From Paramarasmius palmivorus (lineage: Eukaryota; Basidiomycota; Agaricomycetes; Agaricales; Marasmiaceae), in contig JAYKXP010000011.1 in NCBI GenBank assembly GCA_037176845.1, positions 496,001 to 560,000 of the forward strand: 64,000 bases of DNA, given 5' to 3'. Shown piece by piece: positions 33,787 through 45,241 of this stretch. The stretch's first letter is position 1. Every line of letters starts with the position of its first letter. The notes beneath the pieces are model-generated. The model saw only the letters and a list, made by a program, of their open reading frames with translations, was not told where the DNA came from and did no database searches. The position numbers and the translations under genes were made by a program.

Positions 33787-34062
33787 CTAGGAGTCGTGAT
33801 CGGCGTACACTTGTCGAGTCGGAAGACGGGTCTTTCTCCCCGATTGGAGCTCTTCAGTCTCCAATATGACTATGATAGGAAGTTTCGATAGCATATAACG
33901 GGGGGTTTTCGGGCTGAATCCAAAGCTTTCGACGGGCAACGAGTCGCTGTCCCACTCCTCTTCCCGCACAATCCTTGCCGTGTGATAGAGTTCAATGACT
34001 TCAAAAGTGGATATGATAACGCCCGGAACAGTGCGAAAGTTTCGATGTTGAATGTTTGACAT
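33787..34062 (-). CDS. Small hypothetical ORF
   Basis: Unrecognised. A 91-residue frame preceded by a TTTTAG acceptor-like site: SNIQHRNFRTVPGVIISTFE, VIELYHTARIVREEEWDSDS, then FGFSPKTPRYMLSKLPIIVI and a charged end. The composition is protein-like with a mixed helix/strand pattern. It may be one exon of a larger gene that continues left (a frame near 33700 reads GRKQEYIVLLDIRLQAG), but the junction is unclear. Confidence 0.3.
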   Translation of the reverse strand: MSNIQHRNFRTVPGVIISTFEVIELYHTARIVREEEWDSDSLPVESFGFSPKTPRYMLSKLPIIVILETEELQSGRKTRLPTRQVYADHDS

Positions 34063-34214
34063 CTAAAAGCCTAAGCATCGGGGGCGACGGGTATAATAGA
34101 AACATTGCTCATGTCAATTAAATGACAACCCACCGGTACCAGCATCATTCCACGTTTTACATTCTCCAGGGCCTTCGACTCCACTTCTGAGCGACAACAG
34201 CTAGTATAATTGGG

Positions 34215-34225
34215 TATATAAAAGG
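34215..34225 (+). promoter_or_regulatory. TATA box
   Basis: TATATAAAAGG is a strong TATA match on the plus strand. No convincing start codon and gene follow; the nearest candidate is the exon-like stretch at 34608-34860. Confidence 0.3.
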
Positions 34226-34519
34226 TCATCTGTCGATGTTGAATGGTTCAAAAGCATCAGACATTGATTCCGGCTCCACACGGGTCCACAAACTAAGGTT
34301 GTGTCAACTCACCCTGATCCAAGTTGAACAGCAATTGAACGATATTCCATCATGATTCGAGCTCTAGGGAAAGCGGTGAAGGGCTGATCATTTCACGGGC
34401 GTCCTTGTTGTGCGTCTGATGGGTGTTGAAGAAAGCGCCGAGCTAGCTCTATGCTAGACGCTCAATCACCTCTTGACGCATGACTGCCATGATACCTTCA
34501 TTCTTGTGCATCTTCAGCT

Positions 34520-34918
34520 TTGTATCTGATTCTTCGCAAAATCGATAGAGCTACCAGTAAGCATGTTTTGATGCGCTCTGGTCGATCTATATTCCCTCAC
34601 TTGATGATAGAACCTCTGAGCGGCCTTGAGGCTGATCCTGCAAGTTCGGAATCTATAAGCGACGCAGACTATCTGTACTCGCAGCTCAAGCCTTGCTGTT
34701 CCGGATCCATATATCACGGCGCCAATGTCATTTGTGGAACTGTGCTTTATCCCTACGCGAGACCGGTGGTTGGAGATCCGATGAGATTGGGTTTGGGTTG
34801 TAAAGAGTGTAGAGCGGCGAGAGAAGAGAGTGAGACGCTGTGTAGTGTACGGGTTTTCAGGTATTCCATGCATGCCATAGTAAGCTCTCTCTGGATTCGT
34901 GCTGGCATTGTGTGCTGA
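34520..34918 (+). CDS. Small hypothetical, Cys-containing
   Basis: Unrecognised. After an intron-like TGATAG acceptor (about 34609) the frame reads PLSGLEADPASSESISDADY, then CCSGSIYHGANVICGTVLYP and GDPMRLGLGCKECRAAREES. The Cys pattern (CC, C, CKEC) is protein-like, but the flanking exons could not be joined. It lies 390 bp downstream of a TATA box. May be a short lineage-specific gene. Confidence 0.28.
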   Translation: MYLILRKIDRATSKHVLMRSGRSIFPHLMIEPLSGLEADPASSESISDADYLYSQLKPCCSGSIYHGANVICGTVLYPYARPVVGDPMRLGLGCKECRAAREESETLCSVRVFRYSMHAIVSSLWIRAGIVC

Positions 34919-35090
34919 TGAAACACAGTATCTCGGGGATACGCAGTGACGTGTGCCCAAACAAGGCGTTCAGTCGACATTTTAAGGTGAGTTGTGAACT
35001 CCAAATATCAATGCTAAGCTCGGATTAGGCTAACAGCTAGTATAGGATAATTTACAATGATACGAATTGAGAACCGGGTGCAAGAATGTA

Positions 35091-36993
35091 TCAGAAATAT
35101 TCGATCCATTCGGTGCCCCCCACCTCTTCGCTTGCTATCCAAACAACATTGTTGATGCACACCGGTTCTTTGTCCTCCTCATCTTCCGCTGCATCTTCAA
35201 GCTCATACTCAGGGCCAGGCGTCTCACCTCTTTCGCAGAAGGCAAACCCCTCAACCCTTGTCACACTATCGCTCTTTCTGTCCCAACTAGACTTCGCCGA
35301 TTCCTTTTCTTGGGCCCGTTTCTCTTCCGCCCTAGCTCGCGCGAACCAGGTAAAGAAAGAATCCCACGACTTCCGAGGCTCGTACTGCGATCTCAACTCG
35401 CCCGTGATCCCCTCCTGGACGAGTCTCATATGCGTTCTTTGCATGTCCATCATGGATGTCTGGAGTGCATTCATCATGCTAAACGCAAAGGCCGACACCG
35501 ATCGCTCCATGTCATCCAGATGCACAGTTAACGTGGACGTATCTGATGTACCTGGAACCGTTGGACGAGGTTCAGAAGTGAAGTAGATGTCTTCTACCAG
35601 ATTCTGCGGGATGAAGAGGGCATCTAGGTACCCCACCAACGGCTCTACGTCGGATACCTGCGTGTCTTGTCAGCACCATCCAAACCCTAGATGCTACTTC
35701 ACCCACCGAACGAAAGCCGGCACCCAGTACCTTGACCCCTATCTGCTTCGTACGGAAATAGTTGGTCGTATTCCGGATGCTCTTGATGCCGACTTCATCG
35801 TTGTGTCTTCCAGAACGTAGATCAAACCATCTTATAATCTGGGCAAGCAAGCAAGGTGAGACACAGAACTTGTTTAAGGCGTTGAATGGGCTGACCTCTC
35901 CAACGTCCAAGGTAATGCAGTCTGCCCTTGCCTGTACACAGGCTAGCGCATGCTCCAGGCTCGTGACGCCAGTGAGATTGACGATAATCTTCTCTGGCCT
36001 CCGTTCAGCTGCGAGTACTCTGGCTGCGAACATCCCCTCTTTGGTTGCAGGAATCTATCGGAACAAGGCGCCTTTCTCTCAATCATGAATCGCTTACAGC
36101 AAGGAAGAATGGGTACCCACAGATACGCACACGTGTCTCCTCGGCACGCCGCGTCTCTCGAAACCATCTACCAGCCCTTTTGCCGTCGTGACTATTACAT
36201 CACTTTGGCTATGATACCTCGGATCCACAAAGGTGAAATGTTCGGCATGGGTGCGTTCGTAATTTGCTGCGCCTAGAGAGGTGATCTGGATCATTAACAC
36301 CTCAGTGACTTGTGCAATAGAATTCTGTGCCCACTCACAAACCCTTCAAGTACATCGGCAATTATCTCGTGGCCGTCCAGATCCGCCATGATTTCGCCTA
36401 TCGTCTTTTTGGTGTGACTCGGAGGACTCTGCTCTAGACTGTCAAGCGCTTTTTTCACTGTCACCCATCGGTGGTAGTGGAGATGGGCCTCCACGGGCTT
36501 GTTGTTAAAGTGGACAGAGGTGATAGTGGTGGGGGCGAGGATTGCTGTTGCAAGAGGCTCTATCGCCGTTATGGCTGTTGTTCAATCAGCTGAACAGATA
36601 AGAGTTTGAAGGGTCGAACGGTATGGACACACCGGCTAGATCCACTGTATCTAGGATGACACACTCCAATGGTATCTTTACCTTTCTCCCGGTCTTCCTC
36701 TCTTTCCCATTTTTCGTTGATTTCTTCTCTACTTCCCTCTTATCTTCCCTCGTCTCCTTCGCCACAACAGAGGATGTAACGCAGACCGAATTCTCTTTCT
36801 GCTCGCCACTGGGACTCCAGCCTTTCAAGTTCGGGCTCGAGAATGACACCGTCCGCGACCTTTGCCTGCCTTTGCCTCCGATTCGTTTGGGAATCGGTTT
36901 GATCTTCCTGCCTGCCAATTGCTCCGCCGTCGCCACTGCGGCAATGCTCGCTGTATGGGATTCTGGTTGGTCGGTAGAAGACATGTCCTTCAA
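35091..36993 (-). CDS. Transaldolase-like protein lacking Schiff-base lysine
   Basis: TIM-barrel protein of transaldolase ancestry. The N-terminus (MKDMSSTDQPESHTASIAAV) is basic and disordered for about 100 residues. Then LECVILDTVDLA joins, across an intron at 36575-36632, to AITAIEPLATAILAPTTITS. The barrel continues with EHFTFVDPRYHSQSD, GLVDGFERRGVPRRHVCVS, intron 36055-36120, IPATKEGMFAARVLAAER, EKIIVNLTGVTSLEHALACV, ADCITLDVGE, intron, IIRWFDL, GVKVLGAGFRS, intron, VSDVEPLVGYLDALFIPQNL. The whole order matches transaldolase. Four functional positions differ: Ser replaces the catalytic Lys, Phe the catalytic Glu, Glu a phosphate-binding Arg, and the DATTNPS-like Asn is not evident. NLT and GxxFR are kept. 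A Glu/Lys-rich C-terminal tail of about 110 residues follows. Standard transaldolase activity is unlikely. Confidence 0.75.
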
Positions 36994-38584
36994 AGGACAA
37001 ACACTGGCGTGGTCGATGCATGATACTTATAGCGTTGACTGCAGCATTGTCTTCTGTTTTCGGTCAGCGTGTATGCCATTCCATTGTTCATTGTTCAATG
37101 ATGGCCTCTTGTGCATTGGCCAGTCGTCGCGGTGTGGCCGTTTGAACGCGATTTCTTTGTGCTTGTCTCGTGACCGCGGATTCCAGGAGGTTGCTTTATG
37201 GTGGCGTACTTGAGGCCTTTACGTTGACAAAACGAATCAGGCAGGAATCATGATCCTTGACCTTCCTCAATGCAATGGCTTTCAACATCGGCGATTGCGA
37301 GGTGGAATTTACCCCACAGGTACAACGGTGTGCGGCGTCCTTCCGTATGGGCGCTGCCAAACTACAACGGAGGCCAGCTGTACTACTGCGAGAAGCAGTA
37401 CTTTAGATTCATGCCTGCGATCAGACCCTTTCCTGATATTCTGGGAATTCGAGTCCTCACTGGTGATTACCCTGTACATTCTTGCGGCCCTGCACAACGG
37501 AGGTTCCCCTCTTGCTTGTATGGCCGACACTGGTATCTTTCTGGGGAAAGGGTATGCCCTTTTGATAACACTCCATTTTTCCCATCATGGTCGAACTCCG
37601 CCGGAGGAGCTATGCCTCGATACGCGAGAGCGAGAATGCTGTTGTGTCCCGCCGCCCGCACGTACCGAGATAGACAGTCAATGTGTGCGCCTTGGCGCGC
37701 ATTGTCAAGCTAATTTCTGGTTCATACACTTCATCACGAGTAGATGAAGGGCATGCGGGATGGGAATGATGGATGTGTCTAGCAGTGGCCTGCATCAAGT
37801 CGGTATATTTAGCTCTCGGGGCGGATACTAAGATTAGTGCTGACTTGTCCACGACCAGGTAGCCCTTCCAAGTGATCCTTAGCAACGGAGGCCACTTGCA
37901 CACTCTTTTGGACGTCCAGCTGTGGACGCTATAGATACAGATCAAGGAAGCTGTTTGGAACGCTGGTACTTATCTCGATAGATACCTTAAGTCTCATCCA
38001 CAGGCTGAAAGTACGGAACATCTATCATGGAAACGTAGCAACCACTGGTGGCAGGAACTAGGCAGTGGCTGATGTTCAACGTTCAGCGTCCAAGGGTATA
38101 AATTTAACATTGCGATTATGGGAAACGGTACTGTGCATCATGATGATCTTCCACGAAGTCCTAGAGACAGACGGATAACACATTACGCTGCCGCAGCATC
38201 CAAGGCAATGAGCTCCAGCTTCCAAGAACACTGGGCATGGCCTGACGCCGATAGTGATGACGTGGAATTATTGTAAGGCAACAGCGAGATACGTCTCTGA
38301 GTAGCATCACGAGTAGCAGAAATAAGGACGTCAAGTTTCTACAACTTTCAGGTAGATTGAGCTGGTAAATGATGGAAATTGGAAACGGGAAGGCCGAAGT
38401 CACCGCCACATCGCCTCGGTAGTGGGCACAATAAGCGCTGTGCGGAGCCAAATAAAAGACAACAACACATCTTTCCGCGTAACCTCCATCATCTCCCCCA
38501 CACTCAGAGTTGAGCTCTGTCTGTATAACCAGCCAATTTCTCACAAACATCTATTGTATAACCCTCTAACGACTTGAAATTACG
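36994..38584. other. Intergenic spacer, divergent promoters
   Basis: Between the divergent transaldolase-like and membrane-protein genes. Overlapping open frames at 37250-37747 on both strands have no family character. Nothing else seen. Confidence 0.45.
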
Positions 38585-40148
38585 ATGAATACTTCAAGAC
38601 CGGCGCCCCCACAAGGTATTTCTACTTATCATACAAATTTGGCATTGAAGTTGAAGTCTTTGACCTAGGCAAGAATATCATGGGCTTGAGAACTGGAACT
38701 GGGAATGCTGATTGTGAATCTGGGCTTAGGTGCACCTCCGGGATATGCCTTGGTGACGAGGGTGTATAATCGAAGTTTACGACCTGTAGTCATATTCTGT
38801 GCGGTTTCTCTTTGTTCCTTGAGATGAATGAAACTGATTGACAAGCGCAATGAATATAGTTGCATCTATTAGTGCAATATACGCTCTATTCGCGTACGTA
38901 CCCCCATTGCAGTTTGCTGGATGACCTGATTGAATTGTTACTGTTTACAGTGCGGTATGTGGCATGATCCCACGTTGTGATTGCGAGTGTCTTGTTCATT
39001 GAAGAGATGTAGATTGGCAATTTTAGGGCTATCAGCGTTGATAGAGATCGTACGTGCTCCGAATATGAAGCCTTTGGTTTCGTCTGACATGGGCGCACAG
39101 AACAAGTACCCAAATTGGCCACGATCTCCTTGGTCCTCGGTATACTCTACATCACGATATGTGTATTTGAAGTGCGACTCGCCCATCAATCTTTTGATCA
39201 CTGTCGCTCATATCTGAATCCCACATAGGTTTTTGGCGTCGTTGCCGCATCCACGGTTCGTTGAATATCATTGGCAAAGGCACGCCCCGACTGAACTAGA
39301 TCTGCAGCAACGTGCCCCCCTCATTCGGATCTACACCCTTCTATCTGCTGCAACAACACTCATCGTCGCTGGTAGCGGTTTGCTCAGGATTATCACGCAC
39401 TTTACTATGAAGGTATGGCCCCATGCGCCACAGTCATCAACATACGATTGATTTCCTTCATAGTCGGACATTATCAATGAATGTACCAATATCGCCACCG
39501 GACAAGAGGTGGTCTTCTACCCCTTCGGATTCTGGGGCCCTTCCCAGTACCGGTTCATTGATGCTAACGATGCACGAAATTGTGCGTAGCTCTCACAGTC
39601 TACCCTTTATAGACAACTGATCAGGAATCTGATGCAGGGTGCAACCGAGCATGGAGCCACGATTCATGGGCGGAGATCGTCGCATTGCTGATTTTACTCT
39701 GTACGTCTACTACTTTGGTATGCACTGAGACTAACTCATGATGATGCACATAGTTCTCTCCGGCTTATTCACTACCGTTGCCTTTGCATATTACCGTCAA
39801 GTTTTGGACCCTACCAGTCCTGCCAACGTTACTCGAGTCCCTGCTCGTACCGAGGTTTGGGCGACGCATTACAACCCACCTTACAGCGGACCATACAATG
39901 GACCGTACAATGGCCAGCCATACCCGTATGGACAAGGCCCCTACAATGGTCAGCCCCAATATGGCCAGGGACCTTACGCACCACCAAGCGGTCCACCCCC
40001 TGTGAACCGAGAAGAGGACAGCAATAAGCCACCGGGTTATATCGGAGGCGATGGTGCTGCTGGAGCCGCCTATGGCAGGGATAAGGAGAATCCTTTTGCA
40101 GATTTCGATGAACCAGTGCAAGGTAGCAATGCGAATCGCAGAGACTAA
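38585..40148 (+). CDS. Four-helix membrane protein with PYNG-repeat tail
   Basis: Unrecognised tetraspan protein. Exons: MNTSRPAPPQ joined to GAPPGYALVTRVYNRSLRPV; MNIVASISAIYALFA (helix 1); LAILGLSALIEI; QVPKLATISLVLGILYITIC (helix 2); FGVVAAST joined to QRAPLIRIYTLLSAATTLIV with AGSGLLRIITHF (helix 3); SDIINECTNIATGQEVVFYP, a probable external loop; and WSHDSWAEIVALLILL joined to FLSGLFTTVAFAYYRQ (helix 4). The C-terminal tail is Pro/Tyr/Gly-rich with repeats of the PYNG type (YSGPYNGPYNGQPYPYGQG) and ends in an acidic segment, NPFADFDEPVQGSNANRRD. About nine short introns; exon edges before 38830 are provisional. Similar small tetraspan proteins are common in basidiomycetes, without a known role. 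Confidence 0.65.
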
Positions 40149-40375
40149 GTAGGCGATTAGGAGACGTATTTTGAATGGACTTCCGTTACCTTACATGTAG
40201 TTTTCTTGTACGACTCACCTTGGTCCTACCTCTTGAATGAACGATTTTCGATGTCCTCCTTTTTCCCGTAGTACGCCGTTGTTGCCGCTGACGATTTTAT
40301 TATTTCGAACAAATCGGAGCTGCATCTTATCTCGTTACCATCACCTTCTCTGCCGCATATCCGTCTCCCTTTGCC

Positions 40376-41537
40376 ATGGCCGCTCGTCTCTCGGAACCTT
40401 CGCAATATACCCAACTATTAGATGCGTACGATACCTGGATGTTTGACTGCGATGGCGTCCTTTGGCATGGAGATCGCCTTATACCCGGTGCGACGGATGT
40501 CCTGTCTCTTCTTCGTCAACGAGGTGCGTATTTCTGATTCCACTCACTCACCTCGAATAGGCTGAATCGTGGTACATTTAGGAAAGAATGTAATATTTGT
40601 CACGAACAATGCGACAAAATCGAGGAAGAGCTACAAAGGAAAGTTCGATTCGCTGGGTGTAGAGGCGAAAGTGGTGAGTTTTTTTGGTTACGGGGCTATT
40701 GGAACGGCCGTAAAAGAAGTTTTATAGGACGAGATCTATGGATCTGCGTATGCGGCAGCAGTTTACATCTCATCAGTAATGAAGCTACCCAAGGACAAGA
40801 AGGTGTATGTGATCGGGATGAAAGGGCTTGAAGAGGAATTGCAAGACGAAGGTGTATCATTTATCGGGGGAACGGTGCGCTCTACTACTTCTCAATGTCG
40901 TTTAGTCTTCATTTTGCTTCTCCAGGACCCAGCAGATAACACTCTCGAGCCCTTCTCTCTTGCAAACTTTACACTAGACCCAACCGTAGGCGCTGTCGTC
41001 TGCGGTCTCGATACCTGCATCAACTATACCAAACTATCCAAAGCATTCCAATACCTCACGCGTAATCCAGGATGTCAATTCATTGCTACTAATGAAGATA
41101 GTACATACCCTAGTGCGGATGGACTACTGCCTGGAGCAGGGAGTATCAGCGCACCGCTGAGATATGCGTTGGGGAAGGATCCTATATCAATCGGGAAACC
41201 GGCGAAGACGATGTTAGATTGTGTTCAGGCCAAGTAAGTGCATGATCTATCCGTGTCGCATGAGGCTGATAGAGGACGTCTAGGGTTCATTTTGATCCCA
41301 AAAGGACGATAATGATTGGTGATAGATTAAATACCGACATTCTGTTTGGACAGGCGGGCGGTGTGGCGACGTTGCTTGTGCTTACAGGTCTGTAAACGTA
41401 GCCTACACTGTTAGAAGCAACACTGAAAGGGCTTTGCAGGTATTACCAGCGAGGCAGAGATTTCTGGGCCTAACAAGTCACCGATTGTACCAGATTATGT
41501 GACAGATTCCATCGGGGACCTCGTCAAAGGCGCATAA
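40376..41537 (+). CDS. PHO13: PHO13-type 4-nitrophenylphosphatase (HAD family)
   Basis: Cytosolic HAD phosphatase of the phosphoglycolate/4-nitrophenyl phosphatase group, a metabolite-repair enzyme acting on toxic glycolytic side products such as 2-phosphoglycolate. Motif [18 protein letters not shown] holds the nucleophile Asp and second Asp. Motif II is [13 protein letters not shown]. The cap domain runs from [20 protein letters not shown] to [20 protein letters not shown] and [20 protein letters not shown]. Motif III is [12 protein letters not shown], motif [23 protein letters not shown]-terminus [19 protein letters not shown]. About five introns, frames continuous; about 300 residues, as usual. 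ATG at 40376 precedes [20 protein letters not shown]. Confidence 0.93.
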
Positions 41538-42737
41538 ATTAGAGTAAATAGAAATTAGAATGTAGACATGGAAGAGTAAGAATAGACATGTAAGCTATAT
41601 GTATATCGTGTCAACTTGTATAACGCTCTCGTCAAGTTCTCGTTGCGTCCTGAGTTATTGACTAGAATAAGTCTCGCTCGCTGGCTGGTGCATGAACTTC
41701 GGGGTTTCCGATATCTTGAGCAGTCCCAGACACCTGGCTTTCCGACAGATGAGTAAACAGTGTCAAAACAGAGTCTAGGCATGGCAGAGTCATGGCTTTG
41801 TCTGTAGTTTCCTCGACCGAAAAGATGTTTGTATTCCATACAGCTTCGGAATAGAGGGCAGTAACCGAAATCGGAATGCACCTAGTTGGCCCTTCGGTGG
41901 TCCTTTGACCAAGATAATGATGCAGTCTTCAAGGCATTTTCGTGCCTGTCAGTGCCAGTTATAAGAAAAGAGGCCCGTTTACAAGAAGAAATGCCTCAGT
42001 AACAAGTTTGCCCGAAGAACGAAGGCAGATCGTGTACAGTGGCTCTCAGCATGGATCCATTGAGCTACAAATTCAACTCTGGGAAGCAGTGTGAGTGGTT
42101 TCAAGGGACCAATTAAGAGACGATAACGAGAAGGAGAAACTGTACAATAAGAAGAATGAGGCAAACACACGATTTTAGGACGAATTAGCACTGTCAAAAT
42201 ATGTATTAAATCGCGGCGGTGCTATAATCAAGATATGGGTCACTGTTAAGACACTTGTAATGTGCACCCGCAATTTCTTTGTTCATCCTTATTAGATTTG
42301 AAGGAAGTGCACTGTATTGAACGTTTTGAACCGCCTTTGAGCACGGTGAGGGGAGACGTGTTGGTGGTCAACGTTTCAATAAGGAACCGTAGTCCACGGA
42401 TCCACGGTCCATTGCGTAGAGGCAGTCACATGATGCATCGGCACTGGTAAGTGCGTAAGCGCCTGAGGCCTCTCGGAACACCACTCACATAGCTTTCTTT
42501 TGGCTCAAATTCTTCTTAGCTCGATTACATACTATCTCGGCCTCGCCAGGAGGTCATGGTCATGAGGCTTTCAAGCAAATTCAGCTTGTCCTTGCGGTGT
42601 TTCATTCAGGCCGATTTTCTCACAGATGAAGTTAAATCTATTCAAATCTCTATATATCTGGCAAGGCTGTTTCTATTGACACTGAGGTACATAAGACCTG
42701 ACAACGCGAAGTAAGCTTCAAGCATCCTCCATTGTCA
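41538..42737. other. Intergenic spacer upstream of P450
   Basis: 1.2 kb without a supported gene. It includes the PHO13 3' UTR and the promoter of the P450. Short frames on both strands show no protein-like pattern. Confidence 0.5.
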
Positions 42738-45085
42738 ATGTCGCAGCTAATGCAATTTGCAGTTGACACCATTTGCCTCGTAGCTCTTATCGTGGTCCTG
42801 AGGAATTTATTACGTCGATTGCCAAAGAATCCTCTTCCTCCTGGTCCACCAAAGCTTCCGCTCATTGGAAATTTGCTACAGCTCCCTTTGTCTAACGAAC
42901 ACGAGATATACCAACTTTGGGGCGAAAAATATGATGGTAAAGCCTCTGATGGATCGTGCTTACTTGCCTTAATCTCACTACGCAGTAGATTGTCGTTCTG
43001 GTGTTATCCATGTCGATGCCGCTGGCACCCCTATCATTATTCTCAATAACGCCAAGCGGCCTGGGACTTGTTAGAGAAGAGGTCCAGAATATACTCTAGC
43101 CGGTGCGTGTTCGTTCATTTGAACCCAACCGCAGTTTATGAACTGACGTCTTAAGACCGCCCGCTCCAATGGTTGGCGATCTGATGGGATGGAATTGGAA
43201 TTTTGGTATCCAGGCATATGGTACCTCTGTCTTTTGCAGCTCAGCTCTTGCCGCTGACAATTGATTAATCGATTATTCAAGGAGAAAGCTGGTATGTGCG
43301 ACTGGGTTGATTGGAATGCTATCTTGTTCTCAGGCTCTCGTAAGGCGTGCTCGCAGACGCATCTTTGATCACGCCATGAATACCGGTGCAGTCAAGTTAT
43401 TTCGTCCTCAGCAGATCAAGGCGACGAACTTGCTTCTCTCCCAAATTCTCAAAACCCCAGAATCTTATCTTGAGCTTCTGCAATGGTAACAGAGCGTTGT
43501 TACCCTTTTCTTGGAACATTCCTGATCTTTTTTCATCAGTCATTCCACGCGAACCATTATGTCAATTGCGTATGGAGTCGAGGTCAAGCTCCACAACGAT
43601 CCTTGGGTATCTATAGTCGAAGATGCAGCAAAATCTGTAAAGGATGCTTTTGTTCCTGGTGCCTTTCTTGTGGTACGTTCTAGCTGCGGATTGTTCGAAG
43701 CTCATTAACTCGTTCCGAATTTAGGATTTCTTTCCTATTCTCAAGTTTGTCCCCTGGTGGTTTCCCGGGGCAGGATTCAAGCGAAAAGCGAGGAAGTGGA
43801 AAGAACTTGCACACAAATCGCTTCACCTACCTCATGAAGCGGCACAAAAGATTATAGTAGGTAACCTTGTCATTGTCGTAGATATTTTTGCTCATCTAGT
43901 ATTTCAGGAGTCTGGCGAATACAGTCCCTCATTTGTTTCCGAGTCGCTCCAAGCGCTCAGCGACGTTGATTCGCCGACGGAACGACGGAAGAAAGAGCAA
44001 TTAATTCGGGAAACTGCAGGTGTTATGTATATCGGTACGCTGGGTCCTAGTTTCTGACCCGTTGTTCCCTTGGCTGATCTAGGTTGCGACACTTACAGTT
44101 GGTGTAGAGTCTGTAAGATAGATGGTCCCTCTAACAGACGACTCCTCTCACGATGATCTGCCTGGTAGACAACCGTTGCTATTGCAGCATTCATGTTCGC
44201 TATGCTAGTTTCCCCGGAGGCACAACGTAGAGCGCAAGAGGAGGTTGATCGAGTCGCTCCCGGCCGTCTGCCAACCTTTGAAGACGAACAATTTATGCCA
44301 TACGTGACTGCGGTGGTATGGGAATCTTTACGTTTGAAGAACGTAGGGCCAATCGGTGTGTTTTTGCGTGCGGTGTCGAAATATCGATTATTGTTCTCAA
44401 GCATGCACAGGCGTTCCACATTACTCGGATGCCGAAGATGTGTATAATGGGTACAGAATTCCAAAAGGCTCGATAGTGATCAGTAACATATGGTAGGTAA
44501 ACACGTCCTGGTGTTTGAGTACATGTTGACATCCAAGCCCACGCTTATAGGGCAATTCTGCACGACGAAGTGCGTGATCGTAAACCACTTGAAAGTCCCT
44601 CCGCTCATGGCACCGCGCATCGAACAGAATCTATATCCAGAGCCGTTTGAATTCAAACTGGAGAGATATTTCAAGCCAGGGAAAGATTACGAGTTTGACG
44701 AGACCGTTCGACCTCCCACATTTGCTGCATTTGGGTTCGGGCGAAGGTGTGATTGTGTAGGTTCTTCATAATTCGGCGCAAAGAACTCATATCGCATGTT
44801 AGGATTTGCCCTGGACGACACATGGCCTACGCATCATTGTGGATAGCAGTGGCATCTATCCTCAAGACCTTCGACATAGTGAAGGCAGTCGACGAACAGG
44901 GAATTGAAATTGAACCTGTATACAAACTACAAAGCACATTTGTCGGGTCAGTGCTGGAAATTTCCTCTAACGAGGCGATCTAACACTGCAACAGTATGCC
45001 ATTTCCGTTTGAATGTGTAATAAAGCCCAGGTCGGACGAGGCAAAAAGCTTAATATTGGCTGCCAACGGTGAACTCGAAGTGTGA
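42738..45085 (+). pseudogene. Cytochrome P450, apparently frameshifted copy
   Basis: Microsomal haem monooxygenase in origin. N-terminal anchor FAVDTICLVALIVVL, then LPPGPPKLPLIGNLLQLP. Later exons give MGWNWNFGIQAYG, HAMNTGAVKLFRPQQ, TIMSIAYGVEVKLH, FFPILKFVPWWFPGAGFKRK, FEDEQFMPYVTAVVWESLRL, YRIPKGSIVISNIW, PEPFEFKLERYF, and the haem loop AFGFGRR (intron) ICPGRHMAYASLW. A terminal intron adds MPFPFECVIKPRSDEAKSLI and the stop at 45083-45085. Three defects: after NNAK (43056) one base is missing relative to the paralogue at 60211, giving a stop at 43072; the donor after CDT (44093) reads TACAGT where GTACAG is expected; and helix I lacks the Ala of AGxDT. Either a decaying gene or sequence error. 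Over ten introns. Confidence 0.78.
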
Positions 45086-45241
45086 ATTTTCGAAGTATGT
45101 CCAACGTTGTTCGCTAAAGTACAAATCCATTTGTTATACTACTTACAATGAAAACGGAGAGGGGTTAAAAGGTAATAAAACTAAAAGTAAAGCGTAGAAT
45201 ACATCCGATCAAATATCACTCCTACTCCCTCAAAATCGATC

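Noticed and set aside
35067..35586. Plus-strand frames of 150-166 codons over the transaldolase-like gene
   Set aside because: Antisense shadows of the Glu/Lys-rich C-terminal exon; no family character.
37250..37747. Overlapping open frames of 147-165 codons
   Set aside because: Two plus-strand frames and minus-strand frames are open over the same DNA, with no motif or splice context; chance openness in GC-balanced sequence.
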